Part shown: positions 1-8,471 of the stretch, in pieces
Position numbering within the stretch: the first letter of the stretch is position 1
Layout: every line of letters begins with the position of its first letter
From: Flavobacteriaceae bacterium
GTDB taxonomy: Bacteria; Bacteroidota; Bacteroidia; Flavobacteriales; Weeksellaceae
Length of the DNA stretch: 64,000 nt
Direction: 5' to 3'
Assembly (NCBI GenBank): GCA_030538275.1
Contig: JAUNUH010000006.1
Span: 1 to 64,000, forward strand
Program-made: the position numbers and the translations under genes
Notes under the pieces: model-generated
Seen by the model: only the letters and a program-made list of their open reading frames with translations
Told to the model about the DNA's origin: nothing
Database searches by the model: none

Positions 1-24
1 AAAGTTAATAATATTTTTATACTT

Positions 25-261
25 TTAAACAGTCCTGTTTTTGGGGAAGCTTACAAACTCATCAAGTTGATCCGCTTCTTTCAACCCATTCAAGGAAATA
101 TAGATTGGATTACGACCTAATTCCTCGGAAATTTTTTTGAGTTCATTTTTCCAGAAATATGTCTTTCCACTACCCCACTTTCCATTTATTAAAATTGCAT
201 CAATAATTGACTTTCTTTGAATATAATCTTTATAAGCCTCGATAATTATTTTTTTGTCCAT
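25..261 (-). pseudogene. KAP-type P-loop NTPase, N-terminal fragment
   Basis: Only about 78 residues are coded before a stop. They hold a Walker A motif (GKWGSGKTYFW) preceded by a short helix, as at the start of KAP-family NTPases, which are usually several hundred residues with Walker B and membrane segments further on. All of that is missing here, so I read it as truncated; the reading ends in SFPKNRTV with no family resemblance. I chose the ATG at 261; a GTG at 354 is in frame but overlaps the preceding gene by 47 bases. It follows the STAND NTPase gene and was probably the last gene of that operon. KAP NTPases occur in antiphage and membrane-linked conflict systems, but this fragment is unlikely to work alone. 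The window edge prevents checking whether the rest of the gene lies further left. Confidence 0.6.
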
Positions 262-307
262 ATTATATTTATTGATTAAGTGAATTCTAATTGCTTTAAG
301 AGAGTAA

Positions 308-3300
308 TTAGTAGGGACTTGATAAAAACTTTCTTTGTCTTTCCCAATCTCCACTTCTTAAACAAGATTCAATTTGTTCATTGATATAGTTTTTAATTGG
401 AATCAATTTTATTCCCACATCCGATTTATTAGCGATTTCCAATAAATTTCTCCATCCTGAGGCTTGGATATCTCCAATAATTACATCTCCAGAATAAGTC
501 CCGCCATTTCCTCTCCACATTAACCTGCTAAAAGTTTCTTTATCTTGATTTAATGAAATGAATAATAGGAAAATCTCTTCAAACAATTCTTTTCTTGTGT
601 GTCTGATTAGGTCAACAACAATTTGCATCTTTTTATAATCGTTATTATTATCGATTACATATTGTCTAATGAAATTATCTGCTCTCAATCTATGTTCTTC
701 TTTAAGATTTCTAAAGAATACATTGCAGTAATGCTCCAAAATGCCAAAGTATAAATCTTTCTCAATTACTAAGTCAAATACTTGGATAAGTGTATCTTCT
801 ATATTATCTATATTCCATACATAACTCATATCACTATGGTCGCCACCAAGACTATGTCTTTCAGTGGAAGAATATAGACTTTCAACAAACTCGATTAAGA
901 AATTTTTATCAACCTTTAATATTTGCAAAAATCCTTGCCCTTGATAATCAAAATGATGTTGAATAAGATTTTGTTGGATATAAGCTTTTTTAATCAACTC
1001 AATGTCATCTCCAAGACTTTCAAAGTGTTTGCTGAAAAAATCCATCCAAACTTGTAATCTTGAACCTTCCTTTTCGTTTTTATCTGTAATTAATTTTAAA
1101 ATTAACTGAAACAGGTTTGGCTTTACTTTTAAAAATCGCTCAAGTCTATCAAAATGAATTGTATTGGGTTTATTCATTTTTGAAATTGTATTAATCAATG
1201 AATCGGCTAGTTCATTATTGATTAAAGTATCATCTATGTAATCATAAAATGATAATTCCCAGAGCTCTTTATTTTCAAATTGTGATTGCTGAATAAGTTT
1301 CCAAATTTGATTGACCGAATTTTCAACTTTCAACTGATTTCTAAAGGTAACTCTAGGAACATAGTTAACCAGATTGTCATTTTCAATTACTTTCGTAAGC
1401 AAAGCAAGACCTATTGTTAGGTTTTTTGTGATATTTTCGTCAATAACAAAATCTAGTGCATTGTTATAATTCCAATTATTGTTCGCAGAATTCTTAAGTA
1501 AAATGAAAGTATTATAAAAATCGTTGATTTCGCCCTCATTGGTTAAAATGAATGAGCTTCTTATTTCCGCTTCTTTTAATCGCTCATATTCTCGAAAATC
1601 ATCAAATTCATACATTTCCTTATCTCTAAATCTATCCCAATCAATTTTCAAAAAAGCTAAGTATGTTTCATTAATAAATCTGTTAGTTAGATTTGAGAAT
1701 TCAGGTAAATCAAAATCGTGTCTTCTAAACCATCTTATTTGGTTTTGAACATATTTACAATGCTCAAAATTTTCATTGGTTAAATGTTTGTCAATTATAT
1801 TCAGTACAAATGGAATGTCGAATGACATTATCTCTTTATTGACATCTGGATGAACTCTTGAATAATTCTTTAAAAGACTAAAAGCCAATATAGGTCGAGA
1901 GTCAAAACTACTTTCTAAAGTATTCCAAATTTTAGTTCTGAATTCCTGAATAGTCTTATTGTTTGGAATTGGATACTGATAGTGAATAAAACTATTTTTT
2001 CTTCCTCCTTTAAATTGCTGAAATTTATGAGAAAGGAAAGTTTTGGCTAGTTCGTAAAAGGATGTAGAAAGTAATTCATCATTCTTTTCAACTCCTTCTA
2101 CTAGAATATCAAAAAGAGTTTTTTGTCGATAGAAGTTCGAGTATTCATCATCCTTATCAAAAATTAGTAATTCCCTTATTTTATGTATTAATTCAGGTAA
2201 TTTATCTGGTTTGCGAGAAACATACTCAAATAATAATTCGATTGAATCCTTTAAATTTTTGTTATTGAGACGAAAAAAATTACCTAGTAATTCAATAATT
2301 TCATCCTTGTCATAATTGAACTGATTTGTTTCGTAAGAAGTATCGTATGTAGTATCTTCTACTTTCGGAAATGCATCTATTTGCTGATATGTAAACTCTA
2401 AAGTTTGGTCTTGTAAATAGAACCAAAATGAATTGAGAAAATCAAAAGATTTGTTACTGTCAGAACTAATGTGTTTCCAGTAATTTACCAAGTCGGGTTT
2501 AATTTTGTCCATTACATTTTGTGGACCAAAAGTATTGTTGGCAGGAATTATACTATCCGTAAATCTGTTTTTATAATTCTCAAAGTAGTTATTCAAGAGA
2601 GTACTGAATGAAAGTAAATTGTCTTTGATAAATGCTTTATAAAAGAAAAAAGTCGCAAGATTCTGTTCTGGCACTTTCACGTGTTCAAATTGAATTTCTA
2701 CCAACTCTAATTTGTCGAGAATATCAATTATATCAATAAAATCATTATACGAAATATCAAACTCTTTTAAAATTGATTCTGTTACTTCTCTATTTTTATA
2801 TGGAATAGTATAAAAGTAAGCAATTAGCCCAAGACATTTTATGTTTAAAGGGCTTTCAAACTCACCATCATCTTTGATGAAAGTTGAAAAATACTTTTCA
2901 AATAAATCAGATACATTGTGAAGGGCATATAAATTTTGTTCTTGCTTAGCTAAAAGCGATGTCATTATAGCCAATCTTGGATTTCCGTCAGAAATTCTTA
3001 CTATTTCTTTATGGTAATCAGGGTTTAATATTTCAAATGGCTCAGATTTTATTATATCAATAATTTGTTCATCTGAAAGCTTGAACAAGTCTATTCGCTG
3101 AGTTGAAAATTCTTGACATTTTCTGCCAATTTCTTGAAACGCATAATCCCTAACTGTAATTATTATCTTAAGTTTTCCGTTTCTATTGGCTTTGAAAAAA
3201 CCTGTTATTTGTTCAAATGCATCAATTCTGTTTGCATCATCTACAAAAAGTATATAATCTTTATCTACATCAAAATATTGGTATAAATCGTCAAGCAGAG

Positions 3301-4045
3301 TATGACTTTTGTAAGAAACACAGTAAGCCTGAAAAGAATTGTTCTTTGATAGATAATTATTTATAGTTTCAAGCGCTAACTTTGTTTTTCCAACTCCTGG
3401 CGCTCCTGTAAGAATTATAAAGTCTTGACTATCTATGGCATTACTTAATTCTTCGAGTTCTGTTTCTCTATGTAAAAATGTATTGTTTAATGGTGTCGCA
3501 ATACCTTTTGAAGCTCTATCATACTCCTTGATGAAGTTTTCTATTGAAACTATTTGACCTGTATCTAAAGGTAGGCCTAAATAATGATGAGCTAAATCTC
3601 TATGATTTAAGTGAAGTTCTAAAGCTAGTTCTTGTAGCATCAAATAACGAATTCTAATGTCAGCTTTATAGCTTTGGGCAAGTGTATTTAATTCGGTTAT
3701 TTTATCCTGGTCTATGTTCCAATTAAAACAAAGAATGATTTCTTGAATTTTTTCAACAGGGATTTTCGTCTTATCTAGGTCAAAACAAGCTTTTATGTCA
3801 TTGGCAAGCTTGTTTTTTGTACTTGTATCAGTTGTTATTTCAGAGTACAAAAAATTTCCGTTAGGTAATTGAAAGAAAGTATCAGGTGTTCCTTTTGTTG
3901 TCTTTTGTTTTCCTGTTTGGCTTCCTGTCCTAGATATAGCCAAGTAATTATTATCTCTAATAGTTAAATAACTATCGCAAAGTTCTTGAAAGACAGTTCC
4001 GTTAATTTCTTTTAGTCGATTTTCTATTGTTTGCAGTCTACTCAT
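308..4045 (-). CDS. STAND NTPase with N-terminal nuclease-like domain
   Basis: This 1245-residue protein has a Walker A motif GAPGVGKTKL near residue 215, a Walker B-like YILFVDDANR and a following IIITVRDY segment, the order seen in STAND/NLR-type ATPases. The first 110 residues contain FQELCDSYL, GTPDTFF and YSEITTD, a pattern that fits a PD-(D/E)XK-like nuclease or Mrr-like fold (inference). The long C-terminal half is helical but shows no clear TPR signature. Known relatives by architecture are the Avs antiviral STAND proteins, in which a C-terminal sensor recognises a phage protein and unleashes the N-terminal effector. It starts 31 bases after the type III Res gene on the same strand, so it is probably co-transcribed with the restriction operon. 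The antiphage role is inferred from architecture and neighbours; the sensor target cannot be read from sequence. Confidence 0.75.
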   Translation of the reverse strand: MSRLQTIENRLKEINGTVFQELCDSYLTIRDNNYLAISRTGSQTGKQKTTKGTPDTFFQLPNGNFLYSEITTDTSTKNKLANDIKACFDLDKTKIPVEKIQEIILCFNWNIDQDKITELNTLAQSYKADIRIRYLMLQELALELHLNHRDLAHHYLGLPLDTGQIVSIENFIKEYDRASKGIATPLNNTFLHRETELEELSNAIDSQDFIILTGAPGVGKTKLALETINNYLSKNNSFQAYCVSYKSHTLLDDLYQYFDVDKDYILFVDDANRIDAFEQITGFFKANRNGKLKIIITVRDYAFQEIGRKCQEFSTQRIDLFKLSDEQIIDIIKSEPFEILNPDYHKEIVRISDGNPRLAIMTSLLAKQEQNLYALHNVSDLFEKYFSTFIKDDGEFESPLNIKCLGLIAYFYTIPYKNREVTESILKEFDISYNDFIDIIDILDKLELVEIQFEHVKVPEQNLATFFFYKAFIKDNLLSFSTLLNNYFENYKNRFTDSIIPANNTFGPQNVMDKIKPDLVNYWKHISSDSNKSFDFLNSFWFYLQDQTLEFTYQQIDAFPKVEDTTYDTSYETNQFNYDKDEIIELLGNFFRLNNKNLKDSIELLFEYVSRKPDKLPELIHKIRELLIFDKDDEYSNFYRQKTLFDILVEGVEKNDELLSTSFYELAKTFLSHKFQQFKGGRKNSFIHYQYPIPNNKTIQEFRTKIWNTLESSFDSRPILAFSLLKNYSRVHPDVNKEIMSFDIPFVLNIIDKHLTNENFEHCKYVQNQIRWFRRHDFDLPEFSNLTNRFINETYLAFLKIDWDRFRDKEMYEFDDFREYERLKEAEIRSSFILTNEGEINDFYNTFILLKNSANNNWNYNNALDFVIDENITKNLTIGLALLTKVIENDNLVNYVPRVTFRNQLKVENSVNQIWKLIQQSQFENKELWELSFYDYIDDTLINNELADSLINTISKMNKPNTIHFDRLERFLKVKPNLFQLILKLITDKNEKEGSRLQVWMDFFSKHFESLGDDIELIKKAYIQQNLIQHHFDYQGQGFLQILKVDKNFLIEFVESLYSSTERHSLGGDHSDMSYVWNIDNIEDTLIQVFDLVIEKDLYFGILEHYCNVFFRNLKEEHRLRADNFIRQYVIDNNNDYKKMQIVVDLIRHTRKELFEEIFLLFISLNQDKETFSRLMWRGNGGTYSGDVIIGDIQASGWRNLLEIANKSDVGIKLIPIKNYINEQIESCLRSGDWERQRKFLSSPY

Positions 4046-4076
4046 ATTATCTGTGGGTTTTAAATATTGAAAGCCA

Positions 4077-6743
4077 TTAATTTATCAACTGCCCAACTCT
4101 ATTCACGACCTTATATTCCAGTTCATCAAACTCATCAAAATGTGCTTTTCCGCATTTTATTTTCAATTGTTCGTCTCCACTTAACTTTTTAATATCTACA
4201 ATTGGTGTTCCTGTGTCTTTGGTTTCAGCTACAAAGTAGATTTTTTTATCGTCTTCAAATACCAAAGCCCAATCAGGATTGTAATTTCCAATTGGTGTTG
4301 GGATTTTAAACCAATTCGGAAGTTTGAAATAGAACTTGATTTGGTCGCTTGATTCACAGTCTTGTGCAAACTTGCTTTCAACTCCTGAATCTAAAGGAAC
4401 AAACTCTTCATAAATGGTTTTAGAACTGTCTGTTACTTTAAATGAAAAGTCATTTAAATACACTTCTAATTCTTGAACTTCAAAAAGTGCCATTTCATAT
4501 TCTGCTCCACCAATTTTTTGGTATTTAATTCCGTCTATCATTAAGTCATACAAAGTCCGTTTTATGGCTTGGGTTGTTAAGTCTAAAAACAGTTGTGGAT
4601 TGATTAAAATATCTCCAATTCTCTCGGATTTACTTAATATCTCTTGAATGGTCGAACGTGTTAATTCTGTTTTACTCTGAATGTAACCTAAAACGTCTGG
4701 AATTTTCCAAGAATAGCTGTCGTAAGATTCTACTTTGTCTCCTGCGTACATTGATTCAACTCCTTTGTCTGTCATATTGATGTTGACTTTAGTTGAACGA
4801 ATAGAAGGTGCTTTAATCTCTGGTAAATCTTTAACTGCTTTTGAAGCAAACGTGATTAACTCGTCTGTTTTATAGTCAACACGATAAGTCGTTTTCTTTT
4901 TCAGGTTTTCCCAAATCTCCAAGAATTTTGGGTCAGCTTCAAATCCTTTTCGGTATTTGATTGCAGTTCGCTCTCGCTTGTTTTTTATCCTGCCTTTAAA
5001 TTCAACTCCACAATCATCTTCAATTTCTTTTTGCAGAGTCTTTGCGAAATCGTCATAAGATTCATTGGCGATAACTGTCAAACGATTTATATTTTGGTCA
5101 TAAGTTCTTTCCAACTTACCATCGTCTGTTTTTCTAACTGCTAAACGTAATCCTCTTCCAATTTCTTGACGTTTTTTAATGTCAGATTTGGTTTCGTTTA
5201 GTGTGCAAATCTGAAAAACGTTTGGATTATCCCAACCTTCTCGAAGTGCTGAATGTGAGAATATGAAACGAAGTGAGTTGTCAATATCCAACAACTTTTC
5301 TTTGTCTTTCATTATCAGACTGTATGTGTCATCATCTGCTTTTGTTTCGCCTGAAGTGTCTTTGAATTTTCCTTTTTTGTCTTGAGAAAAATATCCGTTG
5401 TGTATTTCATTAACTGGAAACCTATCCAACTCTTTAAATGCGGGTTTAGAAACGAACTCTTGGTAAATTTCTTCAAACCATTCAGCAAATTTTCCTTTGT
5501 TTGGATTTCCTGTTGTATCGTAATGGCGGTAATTGGCAACTTTGTCGATGAAGAAAAGCGAAAGCACTTTTATTCCTAATTTGTTGAGGCGTTTTTCCTT
5601 TTTCAAATGTTCTTCAACTGTTTTACGAATTTGAAATTTCATTACTTCATCATTCAATCCGCCTTGACTGTCACCTTTGTATAAGATATTGCCATTTGAA
5701 ATTGAAATACAATTGTTCGTTGCGTCTATTTCTTCAATGATATAGCCATCTGCATAAATTTCTCGTTCGTTGGAAAGTTTGTATAAATCATCCCCCACTT
5801 TTACGGAAATGGATTTCTTTTTTACGCCTCCTTTGTCGTTTACGTTGATTGAAACTTTTGCGGTAACTTTTGTCTTTGTTGCCTTAATAGAATCAACCTG
5901 AACAAAAGCATCATTAAACGCATTTTCTTCTACGATAGAATCTACTTCAATCTGTTTTACCAAGCCTAAATCGTAGGCTTTAACAGGATTTAAACTATAC
6001 GTAAGATTATATTGATTTCTGTGTGTTGCAGAATAACGAAGTGTACAAAGTCCTTTTAAGTTTTCAATTGCTGAAATACGTTTTTCGGTTTCCATATTTT
6101 GTGGCTCGTCCACAATAACTATTGGATTTACAGATTGAATAAACTCAATGGGTTTTCTTCCGTTGGCTCTATAATGCGGTTGATTGATTATGTTTTGGTC
6201 TTTAGCAAACGAATCAATATTGATTACCAATACTTCTATGTTGTTGTTCGTTGCAAAACCTCTTAAAGTTGAAACCTTTGAACTGTCATATACTTGAAAA
6301 TTCAACGGATTATTGTCGTACAAGTTTTGAAAATGTTCGTGCGTGATTTCCAAGTTTTTTAAAACGCCTTCACGAATAGCAACAGACGGAACAACTATGA
6401 CAAACTTTTTAAAGCCGTAGGCTTTGTTTAGCTCGTAAATGCTACGCAAATAGACATAGGTTTTTCCTGTTCCTGTTTCCATTTCTACGGAAAAGTGCAT
6501 ACCATCTAAATCCTTGCTTTGTTCAATCTCGTTTTGCTTTTGAACGGATTGCAAGTTTTTTAAGATTTGCTCTTCTGATAGAATTAAGTTGTTGCCAACG
6601 CCATTGATTAAATCTAAAGTGCCTTCTTCCTTTAGGTCAAATTCCATAATAGAATCTTCCAAAGGTTGTCCTTCAAATAAGTCTGTTATTGACTTTATAG
6701 CGTCTTGCTGATATTGTAGGTTAGAATCAAACGTTAACTTCAT
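4077..6743 (-). CDS. res: Type III restriction enzyme, Res subunit
   Basis: The 888-residue protein is a superfamily 2 helicase-nuclease. Walker A is METGTGKTYVYL (residues 88-99), the DEAD-like box is IVDEPQNME, and the late helicase motifs are GWDNPNVFQICTL and QEIGRGLRL. Near the C-terminus NPDWALVFEDDKK followed by FVAETKD matches the PD...ExK nuclease site of type III Res subunits. Res forms a complex with Mod, is driven by ATP and cuts DNA lacking Mod methylation. Its start overlaps the stop of the DUF4276 gene by four bases, so translation is probably coupled. Mod lies further upstream in the same operon, separated by two inserted genes. All motifs look intact and the length is normal for the family, so an active enzyme is likely. 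Confidence 0.93.
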   Translation of the reverse strand: MKLTFDSNLQYQQDAIKSITDLFEGQPLEDSIMEFDLKEEGTLDLINGVGNNLILSEEQILKNLQSVQKQNEIEQSKDLDGMHFSVEMETGTGKTYVYLRSIYELNKAYGFKKFVIVVPSVAIREGVLKNLEITHEHFQNLYDNNPLNFQVYDSSKVSTLRGFATNNNIEVLVINIDSFAKDQNIINQPHYRANGRKPIEFIQSVNPIVIVDEPQNMETEKRISAIENLKGLCTLRYSATHRNQYNLTYSLNPVKAYDLGLVKQIEVDSIVEENAFNDAFVQVDSIKATKTKVTAKVSINVNDKGGVKKKSISVKVGDDLYKLSNEREIYADGYIIEEIDATNNCISISNGNILYKGDSQGGLNDEVMKFQIRKTVEEHLKKEKRLNKLGIKVLSLFFIDKVANYRHYDTTGNPNKGKFAEWFEEIYQEFVSKPAFKELDRFPVNEIHNGYFSQDKKGKFKDTSGETKADDDTYSLIMKDKEKLLDIDNSLRFIFSHSALREGWDNPNVFQICTLNETKSDIKKRQEIGRGLRLAVRKTDDGKLERTYDQNINRLTVIANESYDDFAKTLQKEIEDDCGVEFKGRIKNKRERTAIKYRKGFEADPKFLEIWENLKKKTTYRVDYKTDELITFASKAVKDLPEIKAPSIRSTKVNINMTDKGVESMYAGDKVESYDSYSWKIPDVLGYIQSKTELTRSTIQEILSKSERIGDILINPQLFLDLTTQAIKRTLYDLMIDGIKYQKIGGAEYEMALFEVQELEVYLNDFSFKVTDSSKTIYEEFVPLDSGVESKFAQDCESSDQIKFYFKLPNWFKIPTPIGNYNPDWALVFEDDKKIYFVAETKDTGTPIVDIKKLSGDEQLKIKCGKAHFDEFDELEYKVVNRVGQLIN

Positions 6744-7408
6744 TCCTTTACTTTTTCAATTAATGTTTCTACCCATTTATTAAATCTTAAACACCTAGCA
6801 AGCACTGGGGTGATAGTATTTACTTCTGAGATAATGCTACCATAAAAAGGCTTATTCTTATCAAATCCAGGAATCAGTTGTTCTAATCTTTTTGATGGTG
6901 CTGTTAGTTCACCATCATTCAATTCTTCAGGATTTTCTTTTTCGTTCACTGCAACTAATAAACTATTTAAGTTGGCTTGACTTAAGTCGGGTAAAAAGTC
7001 AAAACCATCTTTGGCAGCAAACAAAAGGCCTTCAAATTCGTGCAATTGAATGTAAGGCACAAAACGTGGGTTATTTATTGCCTTTGCTAATGCTTGTTCT
7101 AAAAAGTCAACTCTTTGTATTTTATTGTGTATAGCTTGTGCTTCTTCAAATTTTGGAAAGTCATTAACTAATCTAAAAAAATCAATAAATGTAGTTACTA
7201 AAATGTCTGTTTCGCTCTTTAACAACTTATCAATATTGAATTTAAGTCTGTCATATTTCACATCACCTCCTTTATGCCCTTTGCTGGTAGTCATCAATAT
7301 AGGACGCACATCATAAATTTGATGCATATTGAAATAGGGTCTTAAAATACTATTTACAAACTCTTCTTCAGTTTGTCCCTCGCAGATTATATAAATTCCT
7401 CTCATCAT
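6740..7408 (-). CDS. DUF4276 (Toprim-like) protein, partner of the AAA ATPase
   Basis: About 222 residues starting MMRGIYIICEGQTEEEFV. The xxCEGxTEExF pattern near the N-terminus and the TTFIDFFRL strand are typical of DUF4276/RloB-like proteins, thought to carry a Toprim-like nuclease fold (family knowledge). I chose the ATG at 7408: it overlaps the stop of the upstream ATPase as ATGA and follows a strong GGAGGG ribosome site; a longer reading to 7438 exists. The gene overlaps Res by four bases. ATPase plus Toprim-like pairs form several known defence systems (for example PARIS with DUF4435, and AbiL-type pairs), in which the nuclease is held by the ATPase until infection. That function is inferred here, and no exact system name is claimed. 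Confidence 0.75.
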   Translation of the reverse strand: MMRGIYIICEGQTEEEFVNSILRPYFNMHQIYDVRPILMTTSKGHKGGDVKYDRLKFNIDKLLKSETDILVTTFIDFFRLVNDFPKFEEAQAIHNKIQRVDFLEQALAKAINNPRFVPYIQLHEFEGLLFAAKDGFDFLPDLSQANLNSLLVAVNEKENPEELNDGELTAPSKRLEQLIPGFDKNKPFYGSIISEVNTITPVLARCLRFNKWVETLIEKVKE

Positions 7409-8469
7409 AATCTCCCTCCTATCACGTTTTTCTCCCACAATTCACCGATGGAGTAATCTTCCAACCAAGTTTTGAGCGATTCTTCAGACTGTCTCTTAAA
7501 CACGGTTTGTTTATCCTCTCTATTGGCTACGATAATATCATCAGCAGAAAACTCATTGACCAAATTTACCGATTGTGTAGCTATAATTATTTGAGAATTT
7601 ACGGATGCTTTTTTTATCATCCCTGCTAATTTAGAAATAGCAAAAGGATGTAACCCTAATTCTGGTTCATCTATAATAATTGTTTTAGGTAAATTGGGTT
7701 GCAAAAACAATGTGGTAAGCGCTATAAAACGTAGTGTACCATCTGATAAATGTCTAGCATAAAATGGATGCTCAGGATGCTCTTTTTCATACCATTCCAA
7801 TTCAATTTTATTTTCATCTAAAAAAAATGGAGCTAAATCGAATCTATCGAAAAATGGAAAGACAGATTGAATAACCATTTCAATCATTTTAAAATGCTTA
7901 GGGTATTTTTCTTGCAAGTAGTATAAATAGGCAGGTAAATTTTCTCCTTCTTCTTTCAGCACTCTATTATTACTTATGTCTGCAAATGAGCGAAGCGGTG
8001 CAGAACTACTAGTATCGTGAAAATGATAAATTTTATAGCTTTCTAAATGTTTACTTAGGTAATTATTTCTTTGAGTTGACGAACCCTTAATCTGACTTTC
8101 TTTCACATTTTCAACATAAAAAGTTTTGTTGTATTGCGTTTGATTGTTTAATATGCTATCTTCTCTACCAATAAAAAAAGCACCTTCATCTGTCGGTAAC
8201 AAATTAAATGCATAAGCATTCTTACCAAAATCTAAATAGCCTTTAATTTCACTTGTGTTTTTTCTGCCGTAATGTAGCAAGTTGTCCACACCACTTTTTA
8301 ATGAGTATTGCTGAAGTCTTTGCTCGTAGATATTATTGACCAACTTGAAAAAAGAAATGAAATTGGATTTACCAACCCCATTTGAACCTATCAAAATATT
8401 TATTGGACTTAGTTTTAAATCCATTTTTTTGATAGACTTATATCCTTCTATTTTTATATTTTGAAGCAT
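7405..8469 (-). CDS. AAA (ABC-type) ATPase of a two-gene defence pair
   Basis: The 354-residue protein begins with the ABC/SMC-like N-terminus MLQNIKIEGYKSIKKMDL, Walker A GSNGVGKSN (about residues 28-36), a signature-like HLSDGTLRFIAL, Walker B TIIIDEPELGLHP and the switch IIIATQSVNL. This is the AAA_21/OLD-like ATPase family. The start lies two bases after the Mod stop and the end overlaps the DUF4276 gene, so the four genes from Mod to Res are made as one coupled set. An ATPase/Toprim pair set between the methyltransferase and the restriction subunit recalls the rlo genes found inside some type I loci. Its likely job is a second, abortive layer of defence beside restriction (inference). 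Confidence 0.82.
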   Translation of the reverse strand: MLQNIKIEGYKSIKKMDLKLSPINILIGSNGVGKSNFISFFKLVNNIYEQRLQQYSLKSGVDNLLHYGRKNTSEIKGYLDFGKNAYAFNLLPTDEGAFFIGREDSILNNQTQYNKTFYVENVKESQIKGSSTQRNNYLSKHLESYKIYHFHDTSSSAPLRSFADISNNRVLKEEGENLPAYLYYLQEKYPKHFKMIEMVIQSVFPFFDRFDLAPFFLDENKIELEWYEKEHPEHPFYARHLSDGTLRFIALTTLFLQPNLPKTIIIDEPELGLHPFAISKLAGMIKKASVNSQIIIATQSVNLVNEFSADDIIVANREDKQTVFKRQSEESLKTWLEDYSIGELWEKNVIGGRL

Positions 8470-8471
8470 AG

